This document shows positions 1 through 11,297 of a stretch of DNA of 64,000 nucleotides, one piece after another. Numbering within the stretch: position 1 is the stretch's first letter; each line of letters starts with the position of its first letter. The translations under genes were made by a program, and so were the position numbers. The DNA is taken from NCBI GenBank assembly GCA_003254925.1, contig QANZ01014337.1:62401-126400 (forward strand), in the 5' to 3' direction. The notes under the pieces are model-generated. The model was not told where the DNA came from. It saw nothing but the letters and a program-made list of their open reading frames with translations, and did not search any database. This stretch comes from Chamaecrista fasciculata (Eukaryota; Streptophyta; Magnoliopsida; Fabales; Fabaceae).

Positions 1-117
1 CAATGTGTATGCTTTATTTATCTGAAACTTCCAAGGACTTTTGATATGGTTATCCCTAGAGTATTACTTTGGCATATACTATTCATTCTAAATGAGCGAC
101 GGAATGTGTGCATGCAG

Positions 118-1939
118 AGGTCGACCACCTGTAAGACGGGGAAGGTCATCATCCTACTCTGACTCACCAAGTCCACGCAAGGTTTGTTTCTTCTTGTGGC
201 TTAGAAGTTAGAATGCCAATTATTATTTGAATATTCCGTGGCTTAGTTATCAATTTTGGCAGGTATCCCGGAGATCAAGGAGTCGCAGTCCAAGAAGGTG
301 ATGTATATCTTTATTATATATATAATCTAACTTTTCAATTTTCATCTTTTTTCTTGTCCTTTTTGCTGATATTTTTTTTCCAGACAAACTCTTTGATTTT
401 CTTAAACCTGCCCGGTGAATTTAAATTTTGTTGCCGATCAAGGGTTGCTTTAATCAGATAGGAGCTTTAAATTTTTAAAATTTAGCTTAGGATTATGTTG
501 CTTTAATTTCACCATTGTTATAATCGTAGTTATTTAATTGCGATATGATTTGTGAATCGAGTAGCTATTTTCTGAATCCAGTCCTGAATTATATTGAATA
601 GAAAGATTCACAAACTCTAAGAAACATCAAATATATTTATAAAAAGAACTGAAGAAATATTATCACAAGTCTGAGAAAATTATAGCTAGTAACTCTTAAT
701 AAGCTAATGTGCATTGTGTGGCTTTCTGCTGTGCATTTTTCTTGTTGTGTAGCTGTGTGTGACATTTCAATTTTTCTTGGTATATTGCATTGTGCTCTTG
801 GTACTGTGCATTGTGGAATAACTGGTAGTCAAAGGTGAGGTGCTATTCCTGCCCAGTGCCTCCTGGACCGCAAGGTTGCTTGCCTGTGGCATCTTTTTGC
901 CTTTCGCACCTCAATAAGAAAGTTAAAGAAAGCCCAGCCCGAGCCAAACAATTAGGAAATCTAATGCTTCAAAATAAGAAGTCCGGCCTATTAGTTTAAT
1001 AAGTAATAGATATTATTTAGGTTATTTGTTGTTTAGGGTTTTGTTAGTAGCTTATTATTTTTACAACTTTGAGTACAATTTTAGATTGTAAAATTGATTA
1101 CTTAATACATGACATCACACTTAAACATATGACTCTAATGGCTTAGTGACTTTGATTATTATAGTGACTCATGACTTGATGATTATCATGTTAGAATAGT
1201 TAATTCATGTCAAGTGTTTTTTTGCCCAAAAAATAATGTCAAATGTTACAAACATCATTTTCTTGTACATGTGGCATATTTCCTATTTTTTTTTTTTCAA
1301 AATTTAGCCTCTTCACTTGCCCGTGTGCATTTTTAGTGCTACTCGCCAAGGTGTATTAAGAGTCTGGTGCCTTTCACCTTTGATTACACTTGTGCATTTG
1401 AGTCTGTGACATTTCAACTTTCTGTCTTTGTTTTTTCTCCCCAGCCTGGAAGCAACGTTGTGTTTCACTAATCTATTTTATAATAATAAAAAAAGGATTG
1501 AGGCTCCATGCAAACCATTGTCTTCTCCAATATACAGGTCTGTTTCAGGTTGTCTTTAACCTGTGCACAGAACTGACGATCCAGCAGACACATGTTGTTT
1601 CTGAGTTGCCTTAATTGTGCTGCTTGTGATTTCGGGCATGACTTACACAATACTGAGAATATTCGTGCCCTGAATCTAGCCTATGAATGATTCCTTTGAC
1701 CGACCTGTATCATCTGGCTGCAGAATCGAGCCAAAACTTACAATACACATATAGTGTATCATTCAATTTATACAACTATGGCTATAGTGATGTTCTTCAT
1801 GACATGTTCTCTAATGTAATTGAACTTTATTATCTTCAGTTTTCTAAGCTTTCTTTCTAACTGTAGGCCTATGAGAGGAGGAAGAGGCAGTAGTAACAGC
1901 AGCAGCAGCACTTCACCACCCCCAGCTCGCAAACCATAG
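118..1939 (+). CDS. SR45: SR45-like Ser/Arg-rich splicing factor, last three exons
   Basis: Partial gene: only the C-terminal RS domain lies in the window, and the RRM and N-terminal parts are upstream of base 1. Exons read 118-181, 263-297 and 1867-1939, with AG acceptors, GT donors and consistent phase. The first two encode an arginine/serine-rich stretch with SPSPRK and RSRSRSPRR. The last encodes a glycine run, a serine run and a PPPARKP tail ending in TAG. RS domains bind other spliceosomal proteins and are phosphorylated in the nucleus. The tail composition suggests an SR45/RNPS1-type protein of the exon-junction complex and splicing machinery rather than SC35 or RSZ proteins, but with the RRM missing this is an inference. 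The last intron (298-1866) is about 1.57 kb, long compared with the 81-nt intron before it. Confidence 0.75.
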
Positions 1940-2658
1940 ATAAATCTTGTACATCTGTTGTCTCTTTGTTCTTGATGTATTTATCTAGATTCTACCAGTT
2001 ATGGGGAATACTTCAGCTATCTGTATGTTCTCTCCTATGGTTTAGATTTTTCGAACTTGCTGTTTCATTCGTCCGAGGACAGTATTTTGTGCTTTAGCAT
2101 GCAAAATTTGGGAGATGATGCTTTGATTTCTAGCATCCTGGTCAGTCAACATGTGTATTTGAGTATTTGATAAAGCTCTAGAACTTTGTCGGCATCCAGT
2201 GTAACTTGATTTTAATTTATACTCTTGAAGTTGGAGTAGAGTTTTATGTGACTTCGTGCTACAAAATGTGATGGGATGATTAGATGGTAAACACTTGTTA
2301 ACAGTAAAATACTTTGATTTTTCTATTTGCCACATCATGCTGAGATTGCTATTTTTGGGACATGATTTTGCAAAATTCAAGTTTTTTTTTTGTTTCAATG
2401 GCAAAATACAAGTTTAATCTACAAACTCTTAATATTTTTAATTCAAAGGGTAACGTGCATATATCTTAGAAAGTCTAGAGTCTTATTTATACAATTTTAA
2501 AATTTAAGATAAATTGCACATGACTCAGATTTTATGTATTTTAGCCAAAATCTTAATATTAATACTATTGTCATAAATGATTATGATAGTCTCAATAATA
2601 TATTTATTTGATATAAAAGTTATTGTATTATGTAAGAAGTTCAATAACACTTTTATTT
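1940..2658 (+). other. 3' UTR and downstream flank of the SR45-like gene
   Basis: There is no credible coding capacity. The stretch follows the TAG stop and becomes steadily more AT-rich. The first few hundred bases are probably the 3' UTR. I could not fix a polyadenylation site. Confidence 0.4.
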
Positions 2659-3049
2659 GGGTAAATTTCACTTTAGTACCCTGTTCTATGGACCAATTCT
2701 ACTTTGGTACCCTGTTTTTTCAAAAGTGACACTTTGGTACCCTGTTTTTTCAAAAATATCATTTTGGTACCTTGTTCTTTCAAAAGTGACATTTTGGTAC
2801 CCTGTTCTTTGGACCAAGTGACACTTTGGTACCATGTTCTTTCACTATTTGTTAACCTATTCTATCTTTTTTAGGGTACCAAAGTGTCACTTGGTCTAAA
2901 GAACAGAGTACCAAAATGTCACTTCTGAAAGAACAGGGTACCAAAATGACATTTTTGAAAGAACAGGGTACTAAAATGTCACTTTTGAAAGAACAGGGTA
3001 CCAAAGTGGAATTGGTCTATAAAACAGGGTACCAAAGTGGAATTTACCC
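2659..3049. mobile_element. Palindromic MITE built of GGTACC-containing repeats (Mutator-like)
   Basis: The whole 391-bp stretch is an imperfect inverted repeat. It opens with GGGTAAATTTCACTTTAGTA and closes with the complementary sequence ending in TTTACCC. Each arm holds several short tandem units, each with a GGTACC-like core followed by CTGTTCTTTC-type sequence. The flanking 9-mers CTTTTATTT (2650-2658) and TTTTTATTT (3050-3058) differ at one base, which fits a 9-bp Mutator-type target duplication. It encodes no transposase. The open frame across the right arm is repeat sequence, not a gene. A relative lies at 44489-44918. Confidence 0.7.
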
Positions 3050-3439
3050 TTTTTATTTTATTGTTTTAGAATCAATGGACAATTGGGCATTTATGATTTT
3101 TTTGGTAAAGATATCGGAAAATAAAAACATCTGAGTGTTATTTTATGTGCTTTACAAAACTACGAAGTTAGTAAAATTGATCCAAATCAATGTAATCGAA
3201 CTAAACCATTAACTGAAATAAAACTAAATTAAATTTGATGGACAAATGATTGATGGTGATTTGAAATACTTTTTAAACTAAATTATCCCATCAAATATTT
3301 AAAGTAACTATATTTTTAAACTGAGAATATGAAACACTTTTTTTTTTTTACCTGAAACATAATTGACAAAGGTAAAGTTGATCACAGTTCAAATAAAAAC
3401 ACAGAAAAATAATTCAAAACATCAATTGAAGAAGGTGGG

Positions 3440-3905
3440 GGGTTTGTAACCCATCCAAGAGGTCCCATCTTCGTATCAGAAAAATTGACAAGACAATCAG
3501 CTGCCAAGATAACGGATCTAGATATTCAACTAAAGCTATGATCATCTAAAAAACTGGAAACACAAATATCTAGACCAGATCGACGCCGTGGGATCACAGA
3601 TCCAGAACGCCGCTGCCACAAAACCCGCCGCAGAAAACATACGAACACGAGCAGAGAGCACACAGATCTGGGAAGGAAAACCGTCGAAAACCACCTAAAC
3701 TTGAAAACCACCGCCCCAGAAGACACAGAAAAGAGCGCCGCCGCAGACCACCTAACCAAAAACGACGCCGACGGGAACAACTTAGCAGATTGCCGCCACA
3801 TAATCTCTCATGAAAGAGAGAGGTGGTCCCTCACGGAGAGAGATTTAATAGAGAATTCGACTCTCATGAGAGAGAGGATTTTTCGAGCGGCTAAATATGA
3901 AACAC
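3440..3905. other. GC-rich island of unknown origin
   Basis: In an AT-rich setting this block is rich in CGCCG and CCGCC motifs and is open in overlapping frames on both strands for about 70-90 codons. The peptides are low-complexity and arginine- or serine-rich, and I recognise no domain. It ends in a repeated GAGAGAG stretch. It could be a fragment of a transposon leader or an old exon. Function is not assigned. Confidence 0.3.
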
Positions 3906-4208
3906 TTAATTAAATAAAGTATAGAACAATTTAGTTTAATTTGGGGTATGATGATGACTCAATCCCTTCTTAATTACACACTATTCCTTGGCAAAATCAT
4001 AAACAGTATTCTTTTCGTCCAAATTCCTAATACATCATTTCTGGTAATTTGCTACACATACACTTCACTTCATCTCCAAATTACTCCTAACTCATTAAAC
4101 CTCACCTCCTAAATAAGCATTTTGGTGACCCAGCCCTCTCTTATATAAATACATCTTAGTTTTCCTATTTAATACATGTTATACTCTACAATTTAATCGC
4201 TTTAGGAT

Positions 4209-4408
4209 GGATCTGAATCCTTTGTAGTATAATATAGAGAATGGATCATCTGTAATGTACATTTCTTGCAGTGTAGAAAGAAACTGGAAGAGTTAGAGAG
4301 AGAAGTCTTGGTCCTACTAATATCTTCTTTCTCTAACTCTTTCTTTCTCTCTCTACACGATAAGAAATGCACAAAAATAATACTATAAAGGATCCGAATC
4401 TTATAGGA
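4209..4408. mobile_element. Small inverted-repeat MITE, GGATCC family, diverged copy
   Basis: Left (GGATCTGAATCCTTTGTAGT) and right (its imperfect complement ending AGGATCCGAATC) arms pair. The middle has opposed GAGAGAG and CTCTCTC tracts. The layout matches the elements at 24954 and 26607. It encodes no protein. Confidence 0.5.
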
Positions 4409-4994
4409 CATTGTGCATTACTTACAATTTAAAGATAAAAAAAGAGATAGAGTGTTACACTTTCTCTGTGTTGTAAAGAATTCTTTTTCCTCTTGGATTG
4501 CTCTAAAAAATAAGAGTTAAAAAGATACTTTATTTAAATACTTGTAAGCCAAATTCTCTCCCTATTATAACAAATCTTACTTTTATTATTTCTTTTTCAT
4601 ATTAATGAAGACTCAAATATCGGTTAAATTCAAACTAAATGATAATTACAAAAATTCACAGATTTTTTGAGTTTATAATGCTGCTCAGTGCTCACTAATC
4701 CATGGAAGGTTGACAGACCTTACCATGGTTAGGAGGAAAACATTCAAACAAACCTAAAGATGAAATAGAGGCAAATCAATAATCATTAATTTCGTAATAA
4801 TTTTTAAATGGAGGTCTTATACACAGAACTAAAGGCTGGGAGGCCATTTCATTTTCATTACTAGCTACAGCACAGGTTCTAACATCTCTATTATTTTTTT
4901 TTTATTTTGTATAAATAATTTATTGTTTTAAAGTTTTTAACAAATTAAGACAATGTCCTTAGTTTCCAAACTTTATATCATTTTTTAATGTTGT

Positions 4995-5292
4995 ATCTAA
5001 AATTTGTTTCTATCAATTTTATTTTTAAATTTTAATCGATTTTATCTTTTATACTAACTTCATTTAATGAATTAATAATAAATCTCAAGTGACTTAATCT
5101 TGATGATATGTAATGTAAAATTGTTAGAAAAAAAAAATAAATCTTAGCACCTATTGAAAAATACAGAGTACGTCGTTAATTAATGAAGTTTTTTTTAATA
5201 GATTGATCAGATGAAGTTAGGGCAAATGATTAAATAAGTTAAAATGTGAAACTTTGATGGCAAAATCAACAATAAACAAATTTTGAATGCCT
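4995..5292. mobile_element. Palindromic MITE relic, same family as 15578-15931
   Basis: The outer arms around 4995-5065 and 5215-5292 are imperfect complements. The core is nearly shared with the element at 15578: both contain TGTAATGTAAAATT, a run of A, AAATCTTA and then GTCGTTAATTAAT. Boundaries are approximate. Confidence 0.45.
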
Positions 5293-5293
5293 A

Positions 5294-6120
5294 AATTGGT
5301 TTTATATGTTTATCTCAAAGTTCATTTTGATTATTTATCATTCAAAATGTTTAAATTGATCATATATGTTTCCATAATAATTTATTTTAATTTCAAACTA
5401 TTGAGTATGAACAAATCTTTCTTTTTTCAAGTTCGAATCTGACGAGTTTAGAGATACAATTTGCTTGTGACAAATACTTCTATATCTAATTGAGATTGTC
5501 AACAAATAAGGTTAAACAATGTTTGAAAAGTATTCCATTCGTTTCCCAATCAAACAAGCAAAGTTAACCATAAATTTTTCATTTCAAGTCCGAATGCAAT
5601 GAGATTGAAGCTACAAGTTATTCTTGACGTTTCAGTTTTTTGTCCGATTGGAACAGTCAACAAATGAGATCAAATCGGGTCTAAAAGTATGATTGAGACC
5701 AATTTTTTCATAATTTTTTACCTTTTGGTTCTAAACCCACTTTCAGACTCAGTTTAATCTCATTTGTTGACGATTCCAATTAGATAGAGAAAAGACCCGT
5801 CAAAAGTAACGCTTAACTCCAAACTCATTGGATTTAGACTTGAAACTAGAGATATATAACCAACTTTGATTATTTGACAATGAAATGAGTAGTCCACTTT
5901 TGAGACTCGATTTAACCTTGCCTCTTAACAACTCTCATTAGATAAAAAAAAAGTATTTTTAAAAAATAACTCGTAATTCTAAACTTGTCGCATTCAAACT
6001 TAGAATGAAAAATATACACCATATTTACTAGTTTGAGACCAAAGTGAACCATTGTGAAAACATATATGACCCATTTGAACATTTTAAAAGATAAATAACC
6101 AAAATACAATTTGAACATTC
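5294..6120. repeat. Large degenerate palindrome, relic of the 46166-type element
   Basis: The left half (about 5294-5705) and right half (about 5707-6120) are imperfect inverted copies centred near 5707. They share phrases such as TTCAAGTCCGAATGCAA, which also occur in better-kept form at 38672-39009 and 46166-46946. It is noncoding. Confidence 0.45.
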
Positions 6121-6159
6121 AACTTAATTAAAACTAAAAAGAAATGTGCATTTCAGATC

Positions 6160-6793
6160 CTCTGTAATTAGAACGCCTAAATTTCTCGTCGGTTTTGCAC
6201 TCATTCCTGTAAAAATTTGTTTAGGTTTTCGCTTTGAAAAATAATCGTAATCACTCACAACTTGTTCTCTCTTTGCACTTTTCCTCAATTCCCATTTGCT
6301 TCACGTAAAGGCCACAAATTGACGGCATCTGATCCACACAGCATCAAATTTGCAACGGAATATTTATAGCATTAAGAAGAGTGAAGAAACAAGGTAAAAC
6401 AAAATCCACTAGTTGAGTTATCGCAAGAAATTGTTCAATTCTCTCTTTTTTTCGTTCCCCATTTATTTTTAGGGCGATTACTTTCGTTCCCCGATTCTGT
6501 TATCATTAAGGTGAAGAATGAATTTGTAGCTTGAAATTATACTTTTGGTAGTATGTTTTCTAGTGATTTGAGAAGCATACTTTGAGCTTCGTTAAGTTTG
6601 AACTTAGAAACACAGTTCTACAATTCAAATTCAGTTACGACTTACGAGTCTGTTTGTTTTTTTTTGTTTTAATCTTAAGCTTACTAATCTTGTAGAAGTT
6701 TATAGTCTGCAACTTGTTTAACTCTTTCATCTATACTGACTGTAGAGTGTTGAACTTATCTGAACTAAGGTAGGAGGTAGACTGTGAGGTTTC
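6160..6793 (+). promoter_or_regulatory. Upstream region and 5' leader of the oxygenase-like gene
   Basis: This is AT-rich, non-repetitive sequence directly before the start codon. Several in-frame stops and ATGs make a long upstream ORF unlikely. A GTAAAAC donor-like site near 6391 and AG sites before 6790 would allow a 5'UTR intron. The transcription start is not visible. Confidence 0.3.
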
Positions 6794-9643
6794 ATGGCAG
6801 GCAGTGGCCTGCCATCTTTGGGTCGTGTCAAGCTCACAGACCTAGTTCCTTCTGAAGGGTTGCCATCTGATTCTTATAAAATATCAGTTTCGACTTTGTC
6901 GCAATCACTGGCTCAGTTTTCCGCGGCCATCATCCAGTTTCCGGCAAGTGATGGTGCTCTTTTAAGATCTGGTTTAGAGTCAGCTCGCCTCTATTTCCAT
7001 CAAAGGGATTCATATCCACCGACAGAGGTAATCCATAATAGTGACTCTCGTGAGTGGTGCAAAACATCTGGGTATTATGCTGATCCTCATTTGTGGCAAG
7101 AAACCTATGACTATAGACCAGGCTTGACTATTTCAGAACCAAACAACTCAATTGAGTTCCCTCCTTCGGGTTTGCCGGACATATTTGCTCTATTTGGAAA
7201 AGCAGCAAGGCTTATTCTGGATGCTATTAGTTTCCATTTGAATTTGCGCAGCTCTCCGTTCACTGAAATACTAGATAATGTTCCCCTGAGAAATAGAGAA
7301 ATTTCATCTTCAGTCTTGTCTGTATGTTGTCATTTAAGGCCTTCATTTCAGGGGGCACAAAACCACAACATAGGCACTCAAGAGGATGGTCAGTTGGTAA
7401 TGTATCCTGACCATGATCACCAACTTGATAAAAGCTTGATATCTCTTGTGAAGTCAGACAAGGTAGGTTTATATGTTAAAGACTTTCAAGGTCGGTGGAT
7501 TCTTGTGGATGGAGACCTGGGACCTCAAGAAGCTGTTGTTTATCCTGGGCTTGCTCTCTATCAAGCAACTGCAGGTTATGTGAACCCTGCATTGCATAAA
7601 ACTGAGATCAATATGGAGGGAAATGTTTTTGGGCGTTGTTCTTTAGCATTCAGACTCATGCCTAAATCCATGGCTAGTCTTAATTGTTCAGAGATGAGAG
7701 CTGCAGGGCATGGAGTTGAATCTCAGTTCCAGCTACCTGTTCAGGTAGATGACTTTATGCAAAGATCTCATCCGACTGATCACCTCTTAAACAGGCCTGG
7801 TTTCCAGTGCTTTAATTTCCCGCAAACCCATGATGGTAAGCAGATTTCTAATTATTTTTTAATTTCTGTTTGTTAGTTGTATATATTCATGAGAACCACA
7901 TTTAAAAATTCTTAATTTTGCTGGATGATATTTATGGTTATTTGCAACACCTTTGAGCATCTAGGAGTGCTGACAAATTGATGATTGACATTGTTCTTAA
8001 AGCTGCTGGCAGATAGTTCTTTATTACCAAGCATGCAGTTATATACCTAAACTCCAATGTATTTTAGTAATTGTGTAATTGTGTAATCGTTAGTTCTATA
8101 AGAAATGATGTAAAATGTGATATATGTTCCATAAACATAGTCTTTCTCGAGACCAATGACAAGATATTTATACCATTATGAGATCATTTTTTGACCCTCT
8201 TGAAGTTATTATTTCATTCATTAGGAAAATCTTTATGCTATAATTTCTGGTAGTTTGAAAAATTAATCCTAGATTTCATAATTGTATTGTGTTCTTTATA
8301 AGTTTACTAATTGTTTCATGAGTTGGACTCTATTCATGTTGAGTTAGTGTTCCTTCTGCTTTGAGAGTAGTCCTTAGCAAGAAGTCTTTAACAGCAGGTC
8401 CTTGGATCGATGAAATGCTGGTACAGGATCTATAAAAACCTTGATGCGGAGGAAGAAGCAAAATTCGAAAAGCAAGCCTCTGCCACCTTCCAAGAGGTTA
8501 AGGCTTGAGGCACAAAGAGTTTTGAAAGAAAGGGTCCAGGATATTGCAGATAAGAAAGGCATCAAGCTGCGCTTTTGTAATTTGAAGGATTGTGAAAGTC
8601 ACATTCATACCATTGAAAGCCCTTGTGCCAATATAAGAATGGAGATAGGGTGGCCACCTGGAGTCCCATTTGTCCATCCTCATGATCTGCCTAATAAGGC
8701 AAAGCTTGGTTTTCTTGAGGCATTTGAACCTGGTTGGACAGAAGCTCATCATAACTTGGACAGGCTAGTCAACACTCGGCTAATTTTAACTGTAACTCTC
8801 TTTTTGAAAGTTCCATATTCTAATGGCCATGCACATCATATGGGAGATTTCTCTGTTTTCTTACATTCATACGTATATATACCTACAATTTCACATGAAT
8901 AAATTGTTTTCCTGGAGTAATCCAAATGTCCTGTACTGTCAATTGATTCTGTCTTGTAAAATAGTTGTACATTGTATTATGAGATAAACAAAATTTTCTT
9001 TGCATTATTCCAACGATGATCAAACCTACAAGATCACAAATTTGGTAACATTGAAGTTTGTTGAGATAGATCTTTTTAACATGATAAGAATAATGGACAA
9101 TGAAAATGAGTTGGGAGTCAAGTAATAGAATTTTCTGCCTATCTTGAGTTGGGCATAAATTTTGTTGGAAACTTGCTGATCCTTTTCCTTTTCCCTAGAT
9201 ATCCCATTCTTATGGGTGTTTGCAAGAAGCCTGCTGATGGGTGTTTGCAATTCAATTACATAGTGATTAAGATTCAGAACAATTTTTATTCTAGTTTAGC
9301 TATAGAATTACCTAGATTTATATGGAGTGCTATCTCTCAGCATAGGCACAACATGAAGAGTCAGAAAAACATATTAATTACTCAACTTGGGACATGAAGT
9401 ATATAACACTTCCTTGAATTGGATGGACTAGTATATCTCATGGTTTTTTATTTGTTCTAGTTCTAACTTCTAAGTAGTGTCTGAGAAGTTCCTAATCAGT
9501 GTTGTTGAGTAGTGTAACATTTTGTGTATGCTCTCTTTCTGATAATGTTAACAAATTACTGATTGTTCTGCCAAATGCAGGAATCAGTCTCCCTGATTTC
9601 CAACACGTGGTCAACCATTGATCATGTTGTGAAGGTCTTGTAA
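6794..9643 (+). CDS. Divergent 2-oxoglutarate/Fe(II) oxygenase-like protein
   Basis: Exon 1 is 6794-7835 (347 codons plus one base) and exon 2 starts at 8427 after TACAG. The frame joins as HDG|S..MRRKK. Exon 1 has the double-stranded beta-helix layout of isopenicillin-N-synthase-type oxygenases: a histidine-rich HDHQLD around residue 207, KVGLYVKD, a histidine in NPALHK at about 268, and an arginine in GRCSLAFRLMPKS at about 287. The canonical HxD is not clean, so activity is doubtful. Exon 2 encodes a basic segment (PLPPSKRLRLEAQRVLKERV) and a conserved tail with GWPPGVPFVHPHDLP. This is a plant family I recognise only as 2OG oxygenase-like. The C-terminus is uncertain. A GC donor at 8764 joined to 9581 gives a stop at 9594-9596 (about 464 aa). 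A GT donor at 8768 gives a stop at 9641-9643 (about 481 aa). Without splicing the stop is at 8900-8902. Confidence 0.7.
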
Positions 9644-10469
9644 GGATAGGCTATTTATTTGCAATGGACTTCTGGACCTACATGGGGATGGGTTGTCTTG
9701 AATCTTGTGCCTGCTTGTAGCCTCTTATACAACTTTGTCTTCTTCCTTCGACCTGCAGCTTTTGAAACTGAGGAAAAGAAAGAAAGATCCACACTGCATT
9801 AAATTTGATAGACATGTTGCCAGTTTTTTTTATGCTTAGAGAAGATAACAATCGGCAAATGAGAACAAGGGCTACAGGTTTTCTTGATGTATTGCCTCAG
9901 CAAAAAGTTGCATGAGTTAGTATGAGGTCTATGTATCCTTTCATTCATGCTTGATGTTAAGATGAAAGAAAGTTAATCAATACTGTGTAAAAAGTACTAT
10001 AACAATGTGTTCTGAGAATGACTTGCAGCCTTCCCTGCTTGTTAATTTTTGAAGTAATTATTCCACAATGCTCTACCTGAAGTTCTAGTCCTATATGCTA
10101 CCTATGGAGTGTGTGTCCTGTTTTTGTTTTTCTATCTCACGCAAGACAGTGCATCTCATTAGGTATCATCTTTAAAAAAAAAACTTTAATTTACTGAGAA
10201 TGGACTCCAACATGTTATATCCTTGACTTCCTTTAATAAGATTCCCTTATTCTCTTATGACTATTTGAGCATCTATATGGAAAAAACCTTAATGGAAGCC
10301 GTATGCGTACCAACTGAGTTGTACTCGCAAAAAGTATTAGCATATGGAACTCCCACCATTTATGAATATGAACCAGCATCATACCCATTAAAACGAACTG
10401 CAATTATTTATACTAGATTAAACTTTTTGAGCTATGAATTTGTACTAATTTTTTTTTAATGTTTGTACT
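9644..10469. other. 3' flank of the oxygenase-like gene, no further gene seen
   Basis: AT-rich sequence that probably includes the 3' UTR of the gene ending near 9.6 kb. Short open frames, such as one at 10223-10459, show no family resemblance or splice support. Confidence 0.35.
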
Positions 10470-10790
10470 AACTTTTTTTTTTATTTAACACCATAAGTCG
10501 CGTTAAAATTTCTTGCATTTGGACTTGAAATATATAGTAAAACGAGTTACTCATTTTCGAGACTCAATTTGACTTCATTTATTGACAACTTTAAAATACT
10601 TGTCAATAGAAATCAGTAACTCTGGATCGTCGCTTTCGAACTTGAAACAAGATAAATAGAATCACATTCAGTATTTTTAAAACCAATTTGAGAAATAATA
10701 AAAACATATTGACCAATCTAAAACAAATAAAATATAAAAGATCAATTTGAAACCCACCCCAAAGAACCAATTTGAAGTTTTGGCCTAAAA
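10470..10790. repeat. Single-arm relic of the 46166-type palindromic element
   Basis: Phrases such as TTCGAACTTGAAACAAGATA and GACTTGAAATATATAG resemble the arm of the element at 46166-46946. Only one arm is clear, and no terminal duplication is visible. Confidence 0.35.
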
Positions 10791-11297
10791 AAATAGGTGG
10801 TTTAACACCAAGAGTCGTGGCAGGTTATTAGCAACCGAGCATATCAATCCAACAGCATAAAATTACTGAATTACATATAACTTCAGGGATCTGTTCTCCC
10901 TCAGAAGTCATTGCTTTTGACAGCCTAAAACTTAAGCTGAACTGTTGAAACAGACAAAAATAACCTCAAATTAATAACTGCTAGGAAAGAATAGTTTGCT
11001 TCACTAGTCATTCTAAATTTCATTTCAAAATAAATAACTTTTAAGCAACTGCCTATGGTACATTTGTCTAGGAATAATCAGCACTCCAATTTTCAATATC
11101 AGAAGAAACCTCCTAAAGCATATACTTGCATCTTCTCCTTCCACCACTTAAGGATCCTCCATTCCCAGCCAGAACACACTATTTACATATGCAGATGTAA
11201 ACAAACCAAAATTGGCCGTGGTTATCAACTTCTTAAAGCCAGCCATCAACTGTATAAATCATCTCATGTTATTCTTGGAGGAAATCGAATCTTTTGC

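Noticed and set aside
2042..2404. A 120-codon minus-strand open frame downstream of the SR45-like stop
   Set aside because: It lies in the 3' UTR on the opposite strand, has no recognisable domain or splice sites and is AT-biased like its surroundings.
2916..3134. Plus-strand frame with repeated KEQGTKM units
   Set aside because: It is translated from the right arm of the palindromic MITE.
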